Source of the DNA: Sodalinema lacuna_A
GTDB lineage: Bacteria > Cyanobacteriota > Cyanobacteriia > Cyanobacteriales > Geitlerinemataceae
Direction: 5' to 3'
Length of the DNA stretch: 64,000 nucleotides
Assembly: GCA_900149785.2 (NCBI GenBank)
Contig: FSSI02000005.1
Coordinates: 62,001 to 126,000, forward strand
A program made the translations under genes and the position numbers. The notes under the pieces are model-generated. The model had not been told where the DNA came from and ran no database searches. It saw nothing but the letters and a program-made list of their open reading frames with translations. Shown in pieces: positions 9,025 through 16,922 of this stretch. Each line of letters begins with the position of its first letter. Position 1 is the stretch's first letter.

Positions 9025-9216
9025 ATGACTTACTTCTTAACGACAGGCGCTGAACAAGCCTTTTCCTATCCCATCTCAGGTGTCATCGTCGGAGTTGTCG
9101 GCTTCATCGCAGCAGTCGGCCTCGGCTCCTTAGCCTGGTACAACTCCAAACGTCCGCCCGGTTGGGAAGATAAAGAACGCCCCGATGTCGTTCCTGATAT
9201 TGATACGAATCAGTAA
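9025..9216 (+). CDS. Small single-span membrane protein, probable Psb35-like photosystem II assembly factor
   Basis: A 63-residue protein with one membrane helix (about 17-37, ISGVIVGVVGFIAAVGLGSL), followed by a short soluble tail AWYNSKRPPGWEDKERPDVV ending DIDTNQ. The helix plus WYNSKRPxGWE tail fits my recollection of Psb35 (Synechocystis Ssl2148), which stabilises CP47/Hli complexes, but I could not verify the match. No clear Shine-Dalgarno sequence is present. The gene at 9306 follows in the same direction after 89 bp and could be co-transcribed. Alternative: another cyanobacteria-specific thylakoid microprotein. Confidence 0.6.
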   Translation: MTYFLTTGAEQAFSYPISGVIVGVVGFIAAVGLGSLAWYNSKRPPGWEDKERPDVVPDIDTNQ

Positions 9217-9305
9217 TCGAAAATCTTGTTTCGGGGTTTGAAGACTCCCCCGTTGAGTCTGACCTTAACCCCTCTAAACGTTGACCCTCTATTGGAGTTT
9301 CATTT

Positions 9306-9671
9306 ATGACGACCGACCAAAATACTAACCAACAAGCCGCCAACTACGATCGCAACATCACCCCTTCCGAAGTCAGCGATCGCATGGAACAAGAAGGGGA
9401 CAACTTCAAGAAAACCCCAGAACCGGCCAAAGACCCCAATCAAGGTCATCTCGACACCACCAAAGGCTACACCGTAGACCGCGAAGGCATGGCCAATAAC
9501 TACGCCGTTGAGCCAGAGATGTACTACGAAGAGCGCGGTGACTTGCGCGAAAAAGAAGAAGCCCTCAAAGCCGAGCGGTCTGAGGAACTCAAGACCGTTA
9601 ACCAAACCAACGAAGCGGGTAAACTTGAAGCCGATCACGACGACCGTGGCAAAGGTCCGGGTGTCATTTAA
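9306..9671 (+). CDS. Hydrophilic conserved hypothetical protein
   Basis: A 121-residue protein I do not recognise. It is very hydrophilic and charged, with no membrane segment or signal peptide. It is rich in Glu/Lys/Asn/Asp with little aliphatic content, so it is likely intrinsically disordered, resembling small stress-associated proteins. Readable pieces are YDRNITPSEVSDRMEQEGDN near the N-terminus, GYTVDREGMANNYAVEPEMY in the middle, and a charged tail ending DDRGKGPGVI. A good ribosome-binding site (GGAG about 8 nt before ATG) supports the start, and a hairpin plus T-rich tract follows the stop. It sits 89 bp after the Psb35-like gene in the same orientation. Confidence 0.7.
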   Translation: MTTDQNTNQQAANYDRNITPSEVSDRMEQEGDNFKKTPEPAKDPNQGHLDTTKGYTVDREGMANNYAVEPEMYYEERGDLREKEEALKAERSEELKTVNQTNEAGKLEADHDDRGKGPGVI

Positions 9672-9715
9672 GGGTTGACCTCAGCCGAACGGTTCTGAGG
9701 AATCCCCCCAATCTA

Positions 9716-9758
9716 GTAGAGATGCGATCGCCCCGTGTCTCTACTTATTCTTCTTTTT
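9716..9758 (+). terminator. Rho-independent-like terminator after the 9306 gene
   Basis: GTAGAGA (9716-9722) pairs with TCTCTAC (9738-9744) around a loop containing a HIP1-like GCGATCG, followed by TTATTCTTCTTTTT. It lies 45 bp after the stop of the upstream gene and before the next start at 9791. Confidence 0.55.
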
Positions 9759-9790
9759 AACCTCTGTCTAATAATCGTTAATTGAGATTC

Positions 9791-11191
9791 ATGAATACGC
9801 CTTTGCTCCCCGACAAACGGTGGATGTCAATTTGGATAAAATGTACGGCTATTCTTGCTCTACTGAATTTAGTGTTAGCCCTGTTTAATGCCAGTTATGT
9901 ACCTCTACGGGATATTTATCTTCGCTACCTTCCCCAAGTCGTCCAAGTCTATGATCCCGTCAAGGGGATAGAACCTCATCCCCAAACCGAACAATATCAG
10001 CGAAACTTCCATCGCCTCCTCAACCAAGTCTCCCAAACCGGACTCGACACCCCCGAAGTGCAAGCCTCCCTACAACGGCTGCGCCAACAAAGTGAAGCGC
10101 TCATCGACGAAAACCCCTTCATTGCCTCAGGTAAATTTAGCACCTTTGCCAAATTGCAACGTCGTATTACCGATCGCCTCAATCAAGACTCCGTCACCGT
10201 CGCCTTTCGGGAATTTTGGACGACCGACTACTTGCGATCGCACGATATCACCAGCGAACTCAACTTCTTCCAAACCAAAATCATCCCCCTGCTGGCCACC
10301 AACTACTACCGACAAATCGACGATAACGGACAACCCTACGATGCGTATTGGCGCATTGACATCTGGTTTATTGGCTTTTTCGCCCTAGAATTTCTGATCC
10401 TAACCTTCATCGCCTCTCGTCGTCGTGTGGGCCTGACCTGGTTTGACGCCATGTTACGGCGTTGGTACGACTGGTTTCTGTTCATCCCCGTCTGGCGTTG
10501 GCTGCGGATTCTCCCCGTCACCGTGCGGCTGCATCAGGGAAAAGTCGCCAACATCGAATATATCCTCTCCCAGATGATTCACGAACCCGCCATTTACCTG
10601 TCCGATCATATCTCCGAATTTGTCACCATCCGCACCCTCAACCAATTTCAGGAATCCATTGAAAACGGCGATCTCGCTCGCGGTTTACTCAATCCCTCAG
10701 ACTATGTCGCCGTTGGTGATATCAATAGCCTCGAACGCATCAGCGATCGCCTCCTCGAACTCACCATTTACAGAGTTCTCCCCCAAGTACAACCCGAACT
10801 CAAATCCCTCCTGAACCATTCCCTCTCCGAAGCCTTAGCCGAATCCGCCTTCGTCGAACTCGTCGAACGAGTTCCCGCCTTAGGTCATTTCCCCACCGAT
10901 GTCAGCGATCAACTGGCCAACTACCTGGCCAACGCCACCTGTGAAACCCTCGCCAACGCCTACGCCGACGAACTCGGGCGAGAACGCTTTGAAGATCTCA
11001 GCGATCGCTTCCAAACCGCCTTACGTCAGGAACTCCAAGACCAAGCCACCCTCGATGAATTACAGAACCTGATCTCGAACGTCGTCCAAGAAGTGAAAAT
11101 TAACTACGTTCAACGGGCCGCAGAACAAGATGCTGACGAAACCATCGAGAAAGTTGAAGAGGTTTACGATCGCGTCGAACGCAAATCTTAA
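9791..11191 (+). CDS. Conserved hypothetical membrane protein (two membrane segments, long helical C-terminus)
   Basis: A ~466-residue protein of unknown function. I take the ATG at 9791 rather than the TTG three codons upstream. An N-terminal membrane helix (SIWIKCTAILALLNLVLALF, about 12-31) is followed by a soluble region and a second helix (IWFIGFFALEFLILTFIASR). Then comes an arginine-rich juxtamembrane stretch (RRRVGLTWFDAMLRRWYDWF) and a long, mostly alpha-helical Glu/Leu/Asn-rich C-terminal domain to ERKS. Its composition and topology recall cyanobacteria-specific membrane proteins of unknown role. No catalytic motif is visible. It stands alone upstream of the glgB promoter region. 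Confidence 0.7.
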   Translation: MNTPLLPDKRWMSIWIKCTAILALLNLVLALFNASYVPLRDIYLRYLPQVVQVYDPVKGIEPHPQTEQYQRNFHRLLNQVSQTGLDTPEVQASLQRLRQQSEALIDENPFIASGKFSTFAKLQRRITDRLNQDSVTVAFREFWTTDYLRSHDITSELNFFQTKIIPLLATNYYRQIDDNGQPYDAYWRIDIWFIGFFALEFLILTFIASRRRVGLTWFDAMLRRWYDWFLFIPVWRWLRILPVTVRLHQGKVANIEYILSQMIHEPAIYLSDHISEFVTIRTLNQFQESIENGDLARGLLNPSDYVAVGDINSLERISDRLLELTIYRVLPQVQPELKSLLNHSLSEALAESAFVELVERVPALGHFPTDVSDQLANYLANATCETLANAYADELGRERFEDLSDRFQTALRQELQDQATLDELQNLISNVVQEVKINYVQRAAEQDADETIEKVEEVYDRVERKS

Positions 11192-11556
11192 CACGACTCT
11201 ATCTCCTGATAGAGGTAATCCTACCCTGAGAATGGCAACTTAACGGTAGACTGGCCTGTGAATCCTCACACCTCGACAAATCTAAAGTTCACCTTAAAAG
11301 TTGAGAAAAGTTGAGGGTTCCTCTCGATTGCGCCTTGACAAAATTAAAATTGTCTGAAAACAATAGCGCTATCAGTATCGAGTTTAAATCAAGGGAGGGC
11401 AGCAATATTTTAGCCCTGACAGACCCCTTGACCCAGACCTAGAGATTTTTAAAAACTAGCCCTAAATCCAAACCTTAGGGGTAATCTCCTGATTCCAACT
11501 CGGGGGATTATGTTGCCCTAACTTGTTCACTTACGTTCAAACTTATCTCAACCATT
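11192..11556. other. Non-coding region upstream of glgB
   Basis: 365 bases with no gene. It holds the 5' region of glgB. A TTGACA hexamer is present near 11335, but no well-spaced -10 box follows it, so I do not assign a promoter. A repeated AAAAGTTGAG occurs near 11295-11315. The start at 11557 has no Shine-Dalgarno sequence. Confidence 0.5.
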
Positions 11557-13800
11557 ATGACAACCCTTGCCCCCGAACAAATCCAAAAAATCACCAACAA
11601 TCAACATCAAAATCCCTTTGAAATTTTAGGCTCTCACCGACTCTCCGACAACAACGGCAAAAGCGCCTGGGTGGTCCGAGCCTACCTGCCCAAAGCCGAC
11701 GCCGCCTGGGTCATTCGTCCCGAAGAACGGGATAGCTACCCCATGCACAGCGTCCATCATCCCAACTTCTTTGAATGCGAAATTGAAGCCCCAGAACTGA
11801 AAAACTATCAACTCAAAGTCAAAGAAGGCGATCGCGAACGAGTCTTCTACGACCCCTACGCCTTCCGCTCCCCCAAACTCACCGACTTTGACCGCTACCT
11901 CTTCGGCGAAGGTAACCATCACCGCATCTACGAAAAACTCGGCGCCCATCCCGTCACCCTCAACGGCATCGAAGGCGTCTATTTCGCCGTCTGGGCGCCC
12001 AACGCTCGCAACGTCTCCATCGTCGGCGACTTCAACGAATGGGACGGTCGCAAAGACCAAATGGAGCGCACCGAAACCGGAATTTGGGAACTGTTCATCC
12101 CCCAACTTCCCTCAGGAACCCTCTACAAGTACGAAATCAAAAACCCCGAAGGGCATATCTACCTCAAATCCGACCCCTACGGCTTCGCCCAACAAGTGCG
12201 GCCCGACACCGCCTCGAAGGTCGTAGACCTTAGCCAGTACCAATGGCAAGACGAATCCTGGATACAACAACGCCGTCAGCGAGACCCCCACGACCAGCCC
12301 ATCTCCGTCTACGAACTGCACGCCGGCTCCTGGCTCCATACCGGCGCCGAACATCCCCCCGACAGCGGCGAAGTCGTGCGCGTCTCCGAGAAGCCCGAAG
12401 GACGCTTCCTCACCTACCGAGAACTCGCCGACAAACTCATTCCCTACGTCAAAGACCTGGGATACACCCACATCGAACTCCTCCCCGTCGCCGAACATCC
12501 CTACGATGGCTCCTGGGGTTATCAAGTCGCCGGCTATTTCGCCCCCACCTCCCGGTTCGGCAGTCCCGAAGACTTCATGTATTTCGTCGACCAATGTCAC
12601 GCCAACGATATCGGCGTCATCGTCGATTGGGTTCCCGGCCATTTCCCCAAAGATAGCCACGGCCTAGCCTACTTCGACGGAACCCACCTCTACGAACATG
12701 ACGACCCCCGCAAAGGCGAACATAAAGAATGGGGAACCTACGTCTTCAACTACAGCCGTCACGAAGTCCGCAACTTCCTCGTCTCGAATGCCCTCTTTTG
12801 GTTTGACAAATACCACATCGACGGCATTCGCGTCGATGCCGTGGCCTCAATGTTATACCTCGACTACAACCGCAAAGATGGCGAGTGGGTTCCCAACCGC
12901 TACGGCGGCCATGAAAACCTCGAAGCCGCAGACTTCCTGCGACAACTAAACTATCTCATCTTTGGCTACTATCCCGGCATCCTCTCCATTGCCGAAGAAT
13001 CCACCGCCTGGCCTCTCGTCTCCCGGCCCACCTATCTCGGCGGCTTAGGCTTTAACTTCAAATGGAACATGGGTTGGATGCACGATATGCTGGACTACTT
13101 CAGCGAAGATCCCATCCATCGCCGCTATCACCACAACCACATCACCTTTAGTTTGATGTACGCCTTCAGCGAGAACTTCATGTTGGCGTTGTCCCACGAT
13201 GAGGTGGTTCACGGCAAAGGCAGCCTTTGGGACCGGATGCCTGGCGATGATTGGCAGAAATTCGCCAACTTGCGCTGTCTGTTCAGCTATATGTTTACCC
13301 ACCCCGGCAAAAAGACCATGTTTATGGGCATGGAGTTTGGGCAACATAAAGAATGGAATGCTTGGGGCGACTTGCAATGGGATCTGCTCAATCAGGAGTC
13401 TCACCAGAAACTCAAGCAGTTCTTTAAAGACCTCAACGGCATCTATCGCAGCCAACCGGCCCTCTATACTCAAGACTTCTCTGACGAAGGCTTTGAATGG
13501 ATTGACTGCAACGATGCCGACAACAGCGTCGTCTCCTTTATCCGCAAAGACCAATACAGCGATGAGTTTGTGGTCACCGTCTGCAACTTCACGCCGGTTC
13601 CCCATCATGACTATTGGATTGGCGTTCCTGAGGCTGGTTTCTATGAAGAGATTTTCAACAGTGACGCTGAATGCTACGGCGGCAGCAATATGGGCAATGC
13701 TGGCGGGAAAGCAACTGTCGAGTGGTCTAACCCCAAATGGAGTCAGGCCCTACCCCTATGTTTACCCCCATTGAGTGTGATGGTCTTTAAACATAAATAG
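11557..13800 (+). CDS. glgB: 1,4-alpha-glucan (glycogen) branching enzyme
   Basis: A 747-residue GH13_9 enzyme that makes alpha-1,6 branches in glycogen. Two N-terminal CBM48-type beta domains come first (about 20-110 and 125-215; the second has GVYFAVWAPNARNVSIVGDF). The (beta/alpha)8 domain has region I DWVPGHFP, the nucleophile in DGIRVDAVASMLY (about 421-433), the acid/base Glu in AEESTAWP (about 478-485) and region IV LSHDEVVHGKGS (about 545-556). A C-terminal all-beta domain ends PLCLPPLSVMVFKHK. The length is normal for cyanobacterial GlgB. A glucosylglycerol-hydrolase-like glycosidase follows in the same direction after a 388-bp repeat-rich gap. Confidence 0.98.
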   Translation: MTTLAPEQIQKITNNQHQNPFEILGSHRLSDNNGKSAWVVRAYLPKADAAWVIRPEERDSYPMHSVHHPNFFECEIEAPELKNYQLKVKEGDRERVFYDPYAFRSPKLTDFDRYLFGEGNHHRIYEKLGAHPVTLNGIEGVYFAVWAPNARNVSIVGDFNEWDGRKDQMERTETGIWELFIPQLPSGTLYKYEIKNPEGHIYLKSDPYGFAQQVRPDTASKVVDLSQYQWQDESWIQQRRQRDPHDQPISVYELHAGSWLHTGAEHPPDSGEVVRVSEKPEGRFLTYRELADKLIPYVKDLGYTHIELLPVAEHPYDGSWGYQVAGYFAPTSRFGSPEDFMYFVDQCHANDIGVIVDWVPGHFPKDSHGLAYFDGTHLYEHDDPRKGEHKEWGTYVFNYSRHEVRNFLVSNALFWFDKYHIDGIRVDAVASMLYLDYNRKDGEWVPNRYGGHENLEAADFLRQLNYLIFGYYPGILSIAEESTAWPLVSRPTYLGGLGFNFKWNMGWMHDMLDYFSEDPIHRRYHHNHITFSLMYAFSENFMLALSHDEVVHGKGSLWDRMPGDDWQKFANLRCLFSYMFTHPGKKTMFMGMEFGQHKEWNAWGDLQWDLLNQESHQKLKQFFKDLNGIYRSQPALYTQDFSDEGFEWIDCNDADNSVVSFIRKDQYSDEFVVTVCNFTPVPHHDYWIGVPEAGFYEEIFNSDAECYGGSNMGNAGGKATVEWSNPKWSQALPLCLPPLSVMVFKHK

Positions 13801-13840
13801 GGCGCACCACTTGCAGGTCGCTCCGACCTAATTTCCCTCG

Positions 13841-13920
13841 TTCCCCTAGTTGTCCTCGTTCCCCTAGTTGTCCCCTAGTTGTCCCCTAGTTGTCCTCGTT
13901 TGTCCTCGTTTGTCCTCGTG
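13841..13920. repeat. Short tandem repeats CCCCTAGTTGT / CCTCGTTTGT
   Basis: Three 11-bp CCCCTAGTTGT units (13861-13893) are followed by two 10-bp CCTCGTTTGT units (13894-13913) and a partial unit that runs into the palindrome cluster. The change of period from 11 to 10 within one array suggests slippage. Confidence 0.85.
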
Positions 13921-14092
13921 TCATGGCTGGAGCCATGATGTCCTCGTGTCATGGCTCCAGCCATGACACGGGCCTTAGGCGGCTCTGCCGCCTGCACTCG
14001 GGAGGCAGAGCCTCCCCAAGAGCATGACTTGGCTAGAGCCAAGTCACGAGGGGAGAGAGGGAGAGGGCATGACTTGGCATCGAGCCAAGTCA
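13921..14092. repeat. Cluster of six different palindromes
   Basis: Six near-perfect hairpins lie in 172 bp: TCATGGCT-GG-AGCCATGA (13921-13938); TCATGGCT-CC-AGCCATGA (13949-13966, extending to 12-bp arms at 13945-13970 with CGTG/CACG); GGCGGC-TCT-GCCGCC (13978-13992); GGAGGC-AGA-GCCTCC (14001-14015); TGACTTGGCT-AG-AGCCAAGTCA (14025-14046); and TGACTTGGC-ATCGA-GCCAAGTCA (14070-14092). Flanks read CCTCGTG on the left and CACGAGG on the right. The cluster lies between glgB and the following glycosidase, with no gene inside. Confidence 0.9.
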
Positions 14093-14188
14093 CGAGGAAA
14101 CACGAAAGGCACGAAGAACGAAAGGGATCTGTACTATGCAGATTTCGTATTAGACAAATCTTGAACAATCATTTCACCCTAAAAACTT

Positions 14189-16702
14189 ATGGTTACAACC
14201 ACTCGTCGCGCCGCTGAAATTACTCTTGTTGCCGATGAAACCCAAAAACTCCTGGATTGGGTACAAGCGGTTCAAGCCTCCGATGAGACCATTTTCCATA
14301 AATCTCAACAGATTTCTCGTCGTTTAGGGGCCTACTATCGTCCCGATGGTTTAACGGAAATTGGTTTCTGGGTTCCTGAACTCAGTCCAGGAGAGATTCA
14401 ACCCAAAAACATCTACTTAGAAATCTTTACACCCCTAGAGGATGTCCATCCCCAAGAGGATTTACAAACCATTCGTTTCCGCCGCGAATATGTGAACCTA
14501 GAACGGGATGGGGAATATATGTGGGGTGTGCTGTCGGGGATGAAAGCCGGGGATGCGAACCATTTTGGCTCTCTCTACTGGCTGCGATATCTCGACTATG
14601 ACAACGACATTAACACCATTGGCGATTTTCTCGCCGATTCTCTGCCCTATGGAGTCTATGCGCCAGCGGAACTGTACGATCGCGACCAACTCCAACGCGA
14701 TCGCCGCGATACGGCCTATTTCCAACAATTCCGCAGCGATGATGGTCGGCCCGTCAAAGTCAACCCCCCCACCAATATCTTGCAGCTTCATGTCAACACC
14801 GCGTCCCCCAACGGCTATCTCTCGGGATTAACCCAACTCTTTCAGCGGATTTCCGACAAACTAGCCAAGGGAGACCCCCTCACCCCCGCTGAGGAAAATT
14901 ATGTCGGCTATGAAGCGGTACAATTACTTCCCATTGAACCCACTGTTGAATATCTCGGTCATCGAGATCACGGTCAGGGATTTTTCTCCTGTAGTGACGA
15001 AGATCGTTTACGCATGGACCCCGACAGTGAATCCATTGAATATGAGTCCGATGAAATTCATGTTCAATTGAAGAAACCAGACACCCAAAACTGGGGCTAT
15101 GACATTGTTATTTTTGGCATGGCGGCCACCAATCCTTCGGTGTTGGAAACTCAACGTCCTGATGAAGTCGTGGCGTTTATTGAAACCCTGCATAACTTCT
15201 CGACGGGACCGATTCAAGTGGTTTATGACATCGTTTATGGTCATGCCGATAACCAAGCTCTGAATCTCCTCAATGGTCGCTTCTTAAAAGGACCCAATAT
15301 GTATGGGCAAGATGTTAACCACCAAAACCCAGGAGTTCGGGCAATTCTCCTAGAAATGCAGCGCCGTAAGTCCGACACTGGGGTTGATGGGATTCGCGTC
15401 GATGGCGCTCAGGATTTCAAATACTTTAATCCGATGTCGGGTCGGGTTGAGTATGATGATGTTTACCTGCAAGAAATGGCACGGGTTCCGCAAGACATTG
15501 CCGACAGTTCTCGCTATCCCTTTACCATTTTTGAAGATGGACGACCTTGGCCCGCTGAAGGCTGGGAAGAGATTTCGACCTATCGAGATATCATCGAGTT
15601 TCTGCCCGAAAGTTTCCAATGGGGTCCGTTGGTGTTTGCCCATAATACTCCCAGTTTACAGAAATTCTGGAGCCGCAAATGGAAGCGGGTTTGTGAAGTG
15701 ATGCAGGTGGGGGCGAATTGGATTACTGGCTGTGGGAATCACGATACCCTACGGCGAGGAACCCAAGTTGACCCAGAAATGCCCATTAACTGGAATTTGG
15801 GTAAAACCTTGCCGGAGGTGTTGAATAATGCCTACGACAACCCGGCAATTACGATGTTGGTGTATGGGTTTAGTCCCGGCCTACCGATGGACTTTATTAA
15901 CTGCACCATGCGCGCGCCTTGGGGCTTTTTGCGGAATACTGACGATCGCTATGGCGTGAAAGTCGTCGCCGAAGAGGCAGGGTTTCTCGATTGGCAAGTT
16001 GAGCCGGAAGTCTATGACCTCTCGGGCATTTTTCCCCGTCTTAAAGGGATGGGATTTAAGAAAGTGGGTGAGTTGCGGCAGTTTATGCGAGGCTTGCAAC
16101 ACGCCATTGACGAGACGGATTATGATTTGGATGAAGTGGCCCGCATTTGTCAACGTCATTTAGGGACTGAGTCGGATTCAACCGAGATGCAGGAGGAAGC
16201 TAAAACGATCGCCTCAGCCGCTGAGTTACAAAAACTCAATGTGTCGGAGAAGTCGCCAATTCTGCAAGAGTTGGATGTGGGTAAACTGAAGGAGTTTGCC
16301 ACAGCCTTTATGGAAGATGCCCATGAGATTTGTAATGTCTGGAACCATGAGCAGTTTTTAGACCCGCAACAGACAGCCTACAATCGGCAATTGCGAGAGT
16401 TCCGGTTGGCGCGGCCCTGGTTGCGGGAGAATTTCGGCGCTCGCGATCGCTTCAATCATATTGATGAAGAAACCGCCACACTCTATTACGGACTGCGTAC
16501 CAGTCCTGATGAAACCGAACAAGTGGCGATCGCCACTCACATGGGCGGTGATCCCCTCACAGTGACCTTGGGCGATTGGCTACAACTAGATTTAGAGGAG
16601 TGGGAGATTGCCCTCACCTCACCGGGATTAGAGGTTAGCGATTTACGAACCCTCACCCTCAGCGATAGTCAAGGGGTATTACTGACTCGGGCGAACCGCT
16701 AA
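14189..16702 (+). CDS. GH13-like glycosidase, glucosylglycerol hydrolase (GghA) family, paralogue 1
   Basis: An 837-residue cytosolic protein (no signal peptide). It has a family-specific N-terminal domain (about 1-200) and a divergent GH13 (beta/alpha)8 core: region I-like GPIQVVYDIVYGHADNQ (about 348), nucleophile in DGIRVDGAQDFKYF (about 400), candidate acid/base Glu in FEDGRPWPAEGW (about 448) and GCGNHDT (about 514). A C-terminal beta-rich domain follows. I place it with the cyanobacterial GghA type (Synechocystis Slr1670), which hydrolyses the compatible solute glucosylglycerol to glucose and glycerol. This is from memory of motifs and length, and another alpha-glucosidic substrate is possible. 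It follows glgB. A second copy is at 51329-53884 (-). A strong hairpin follows the stop. Confidence 0.72.
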   Translation: MVTTTRRAAEITLVADETQKLLDWVQAVQASDETIFHKSQQISRRLGAYYRPDGLTEIGFWVPELSPGEIQPKNIYLEIFTPLEDVHPQEDLQTIRFRREYVNLERDGEYMWGVLSGMKAGDANHFGSLYWLRYLDYDNDINTIGDFLADSLPYGVYAPAELYDRDQLQRDRRDTAYFQQFRSDDGRPVKVNPPTNILQLHVNTASPNGYLSGLTQLFQRISDKLAKGDPLTPAEENYVGYEAVQLLPIEPTVEYLGHRDHGQGFFSCSDEDRLRMDPDSESIEYESDEIHVQLKKPDTQNWGYDIVIFGMAATNPSVLETQRPDEVVAFIETLHNFSTGPIQVVYDIVYGHADNQALNLLNGRFLKGPNMYGQDVNHQNPGVRAILLEMQRRKSDTGVDGIRVDGAQDFKYFNPMSGRVEYDDVYLQEMARVPQDIADSSRYPFTIFEDGRPWPAEGWEEISTYRDIIEFLPESFQWGPLVFAHNTPSLQKFWSRKWKRVCEVMQVGANWITGCGNHDTLRRGTQVDPEMPINWNLGKTLPEVLNNAYDNPAITMLVYGFSPGLPMDFINCTMRAPWGFLRNTDDRYGVKVVAEEAGFLDWQVEPEVYDLSGIFPRLKGMGFKKVGELRQFMRGLQHAIDETDYDLDEVARICQRHLGTESDSTEMQEEAKTIASAAELQKLNVSEKSPILQELDVGKLKEFATAFMEDAHEICNVWNHEQFLDPQQTAYNRQLREFRLARPWLRENFGARDRFNHIDEETATLYYGLRTSPDETEQVAIATHMGGDPLTVTLGDWLQLDLEEWEIALTSPGLEVSDLRTLTLSDSQGVLLTRANR

Positions 16703-16723
16703 GGTTCACCCGCTTAACCTTGC

Positions 16724-16757
16724 CAATCAGGACGTACTCCCCGGTACGTCCTGATTG
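16724..16757 (+). terminator. Strong hairpin after the glycosidase gene
   Basis: A perfect 13-bp stem, CAATCAGGACGTA (16724-16736) and TACGTCCTGATTG (16745-16757), has an 8-nt loop and lies 21 bp after the stop at 16702. There is no T-run, so it may be a terminator of the non-canonical type common in cyanobacteria or an mRNA 3'-end stabiliser. Confidence 0.5.
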
Positions 16758-16922
16758 TCGTTGTCGGGAGACGTTGCCGGCGGCACTCTCGGCGATCATC
16801 CTGATAGTTTCAAAGGAGGATCGTCACAAATAGAGAAATACAATAGAGGGGCCGGGTGGTAACGCCATGATGTCAACACCCCGACTGATCGAGCCGAATG
16901 TCTATCTCCCGCGAGGATAACC

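Noticed and set aside
11626..13608. Long frames antisense to or out of frame within glgB (for example 11626-12105, 12112-12660 and 13045-13608 on the minus strand)
   Set aside because: They are shadows of the strongly biased glgB codons; the glgB frame carries all GH13 motifs without interruption.
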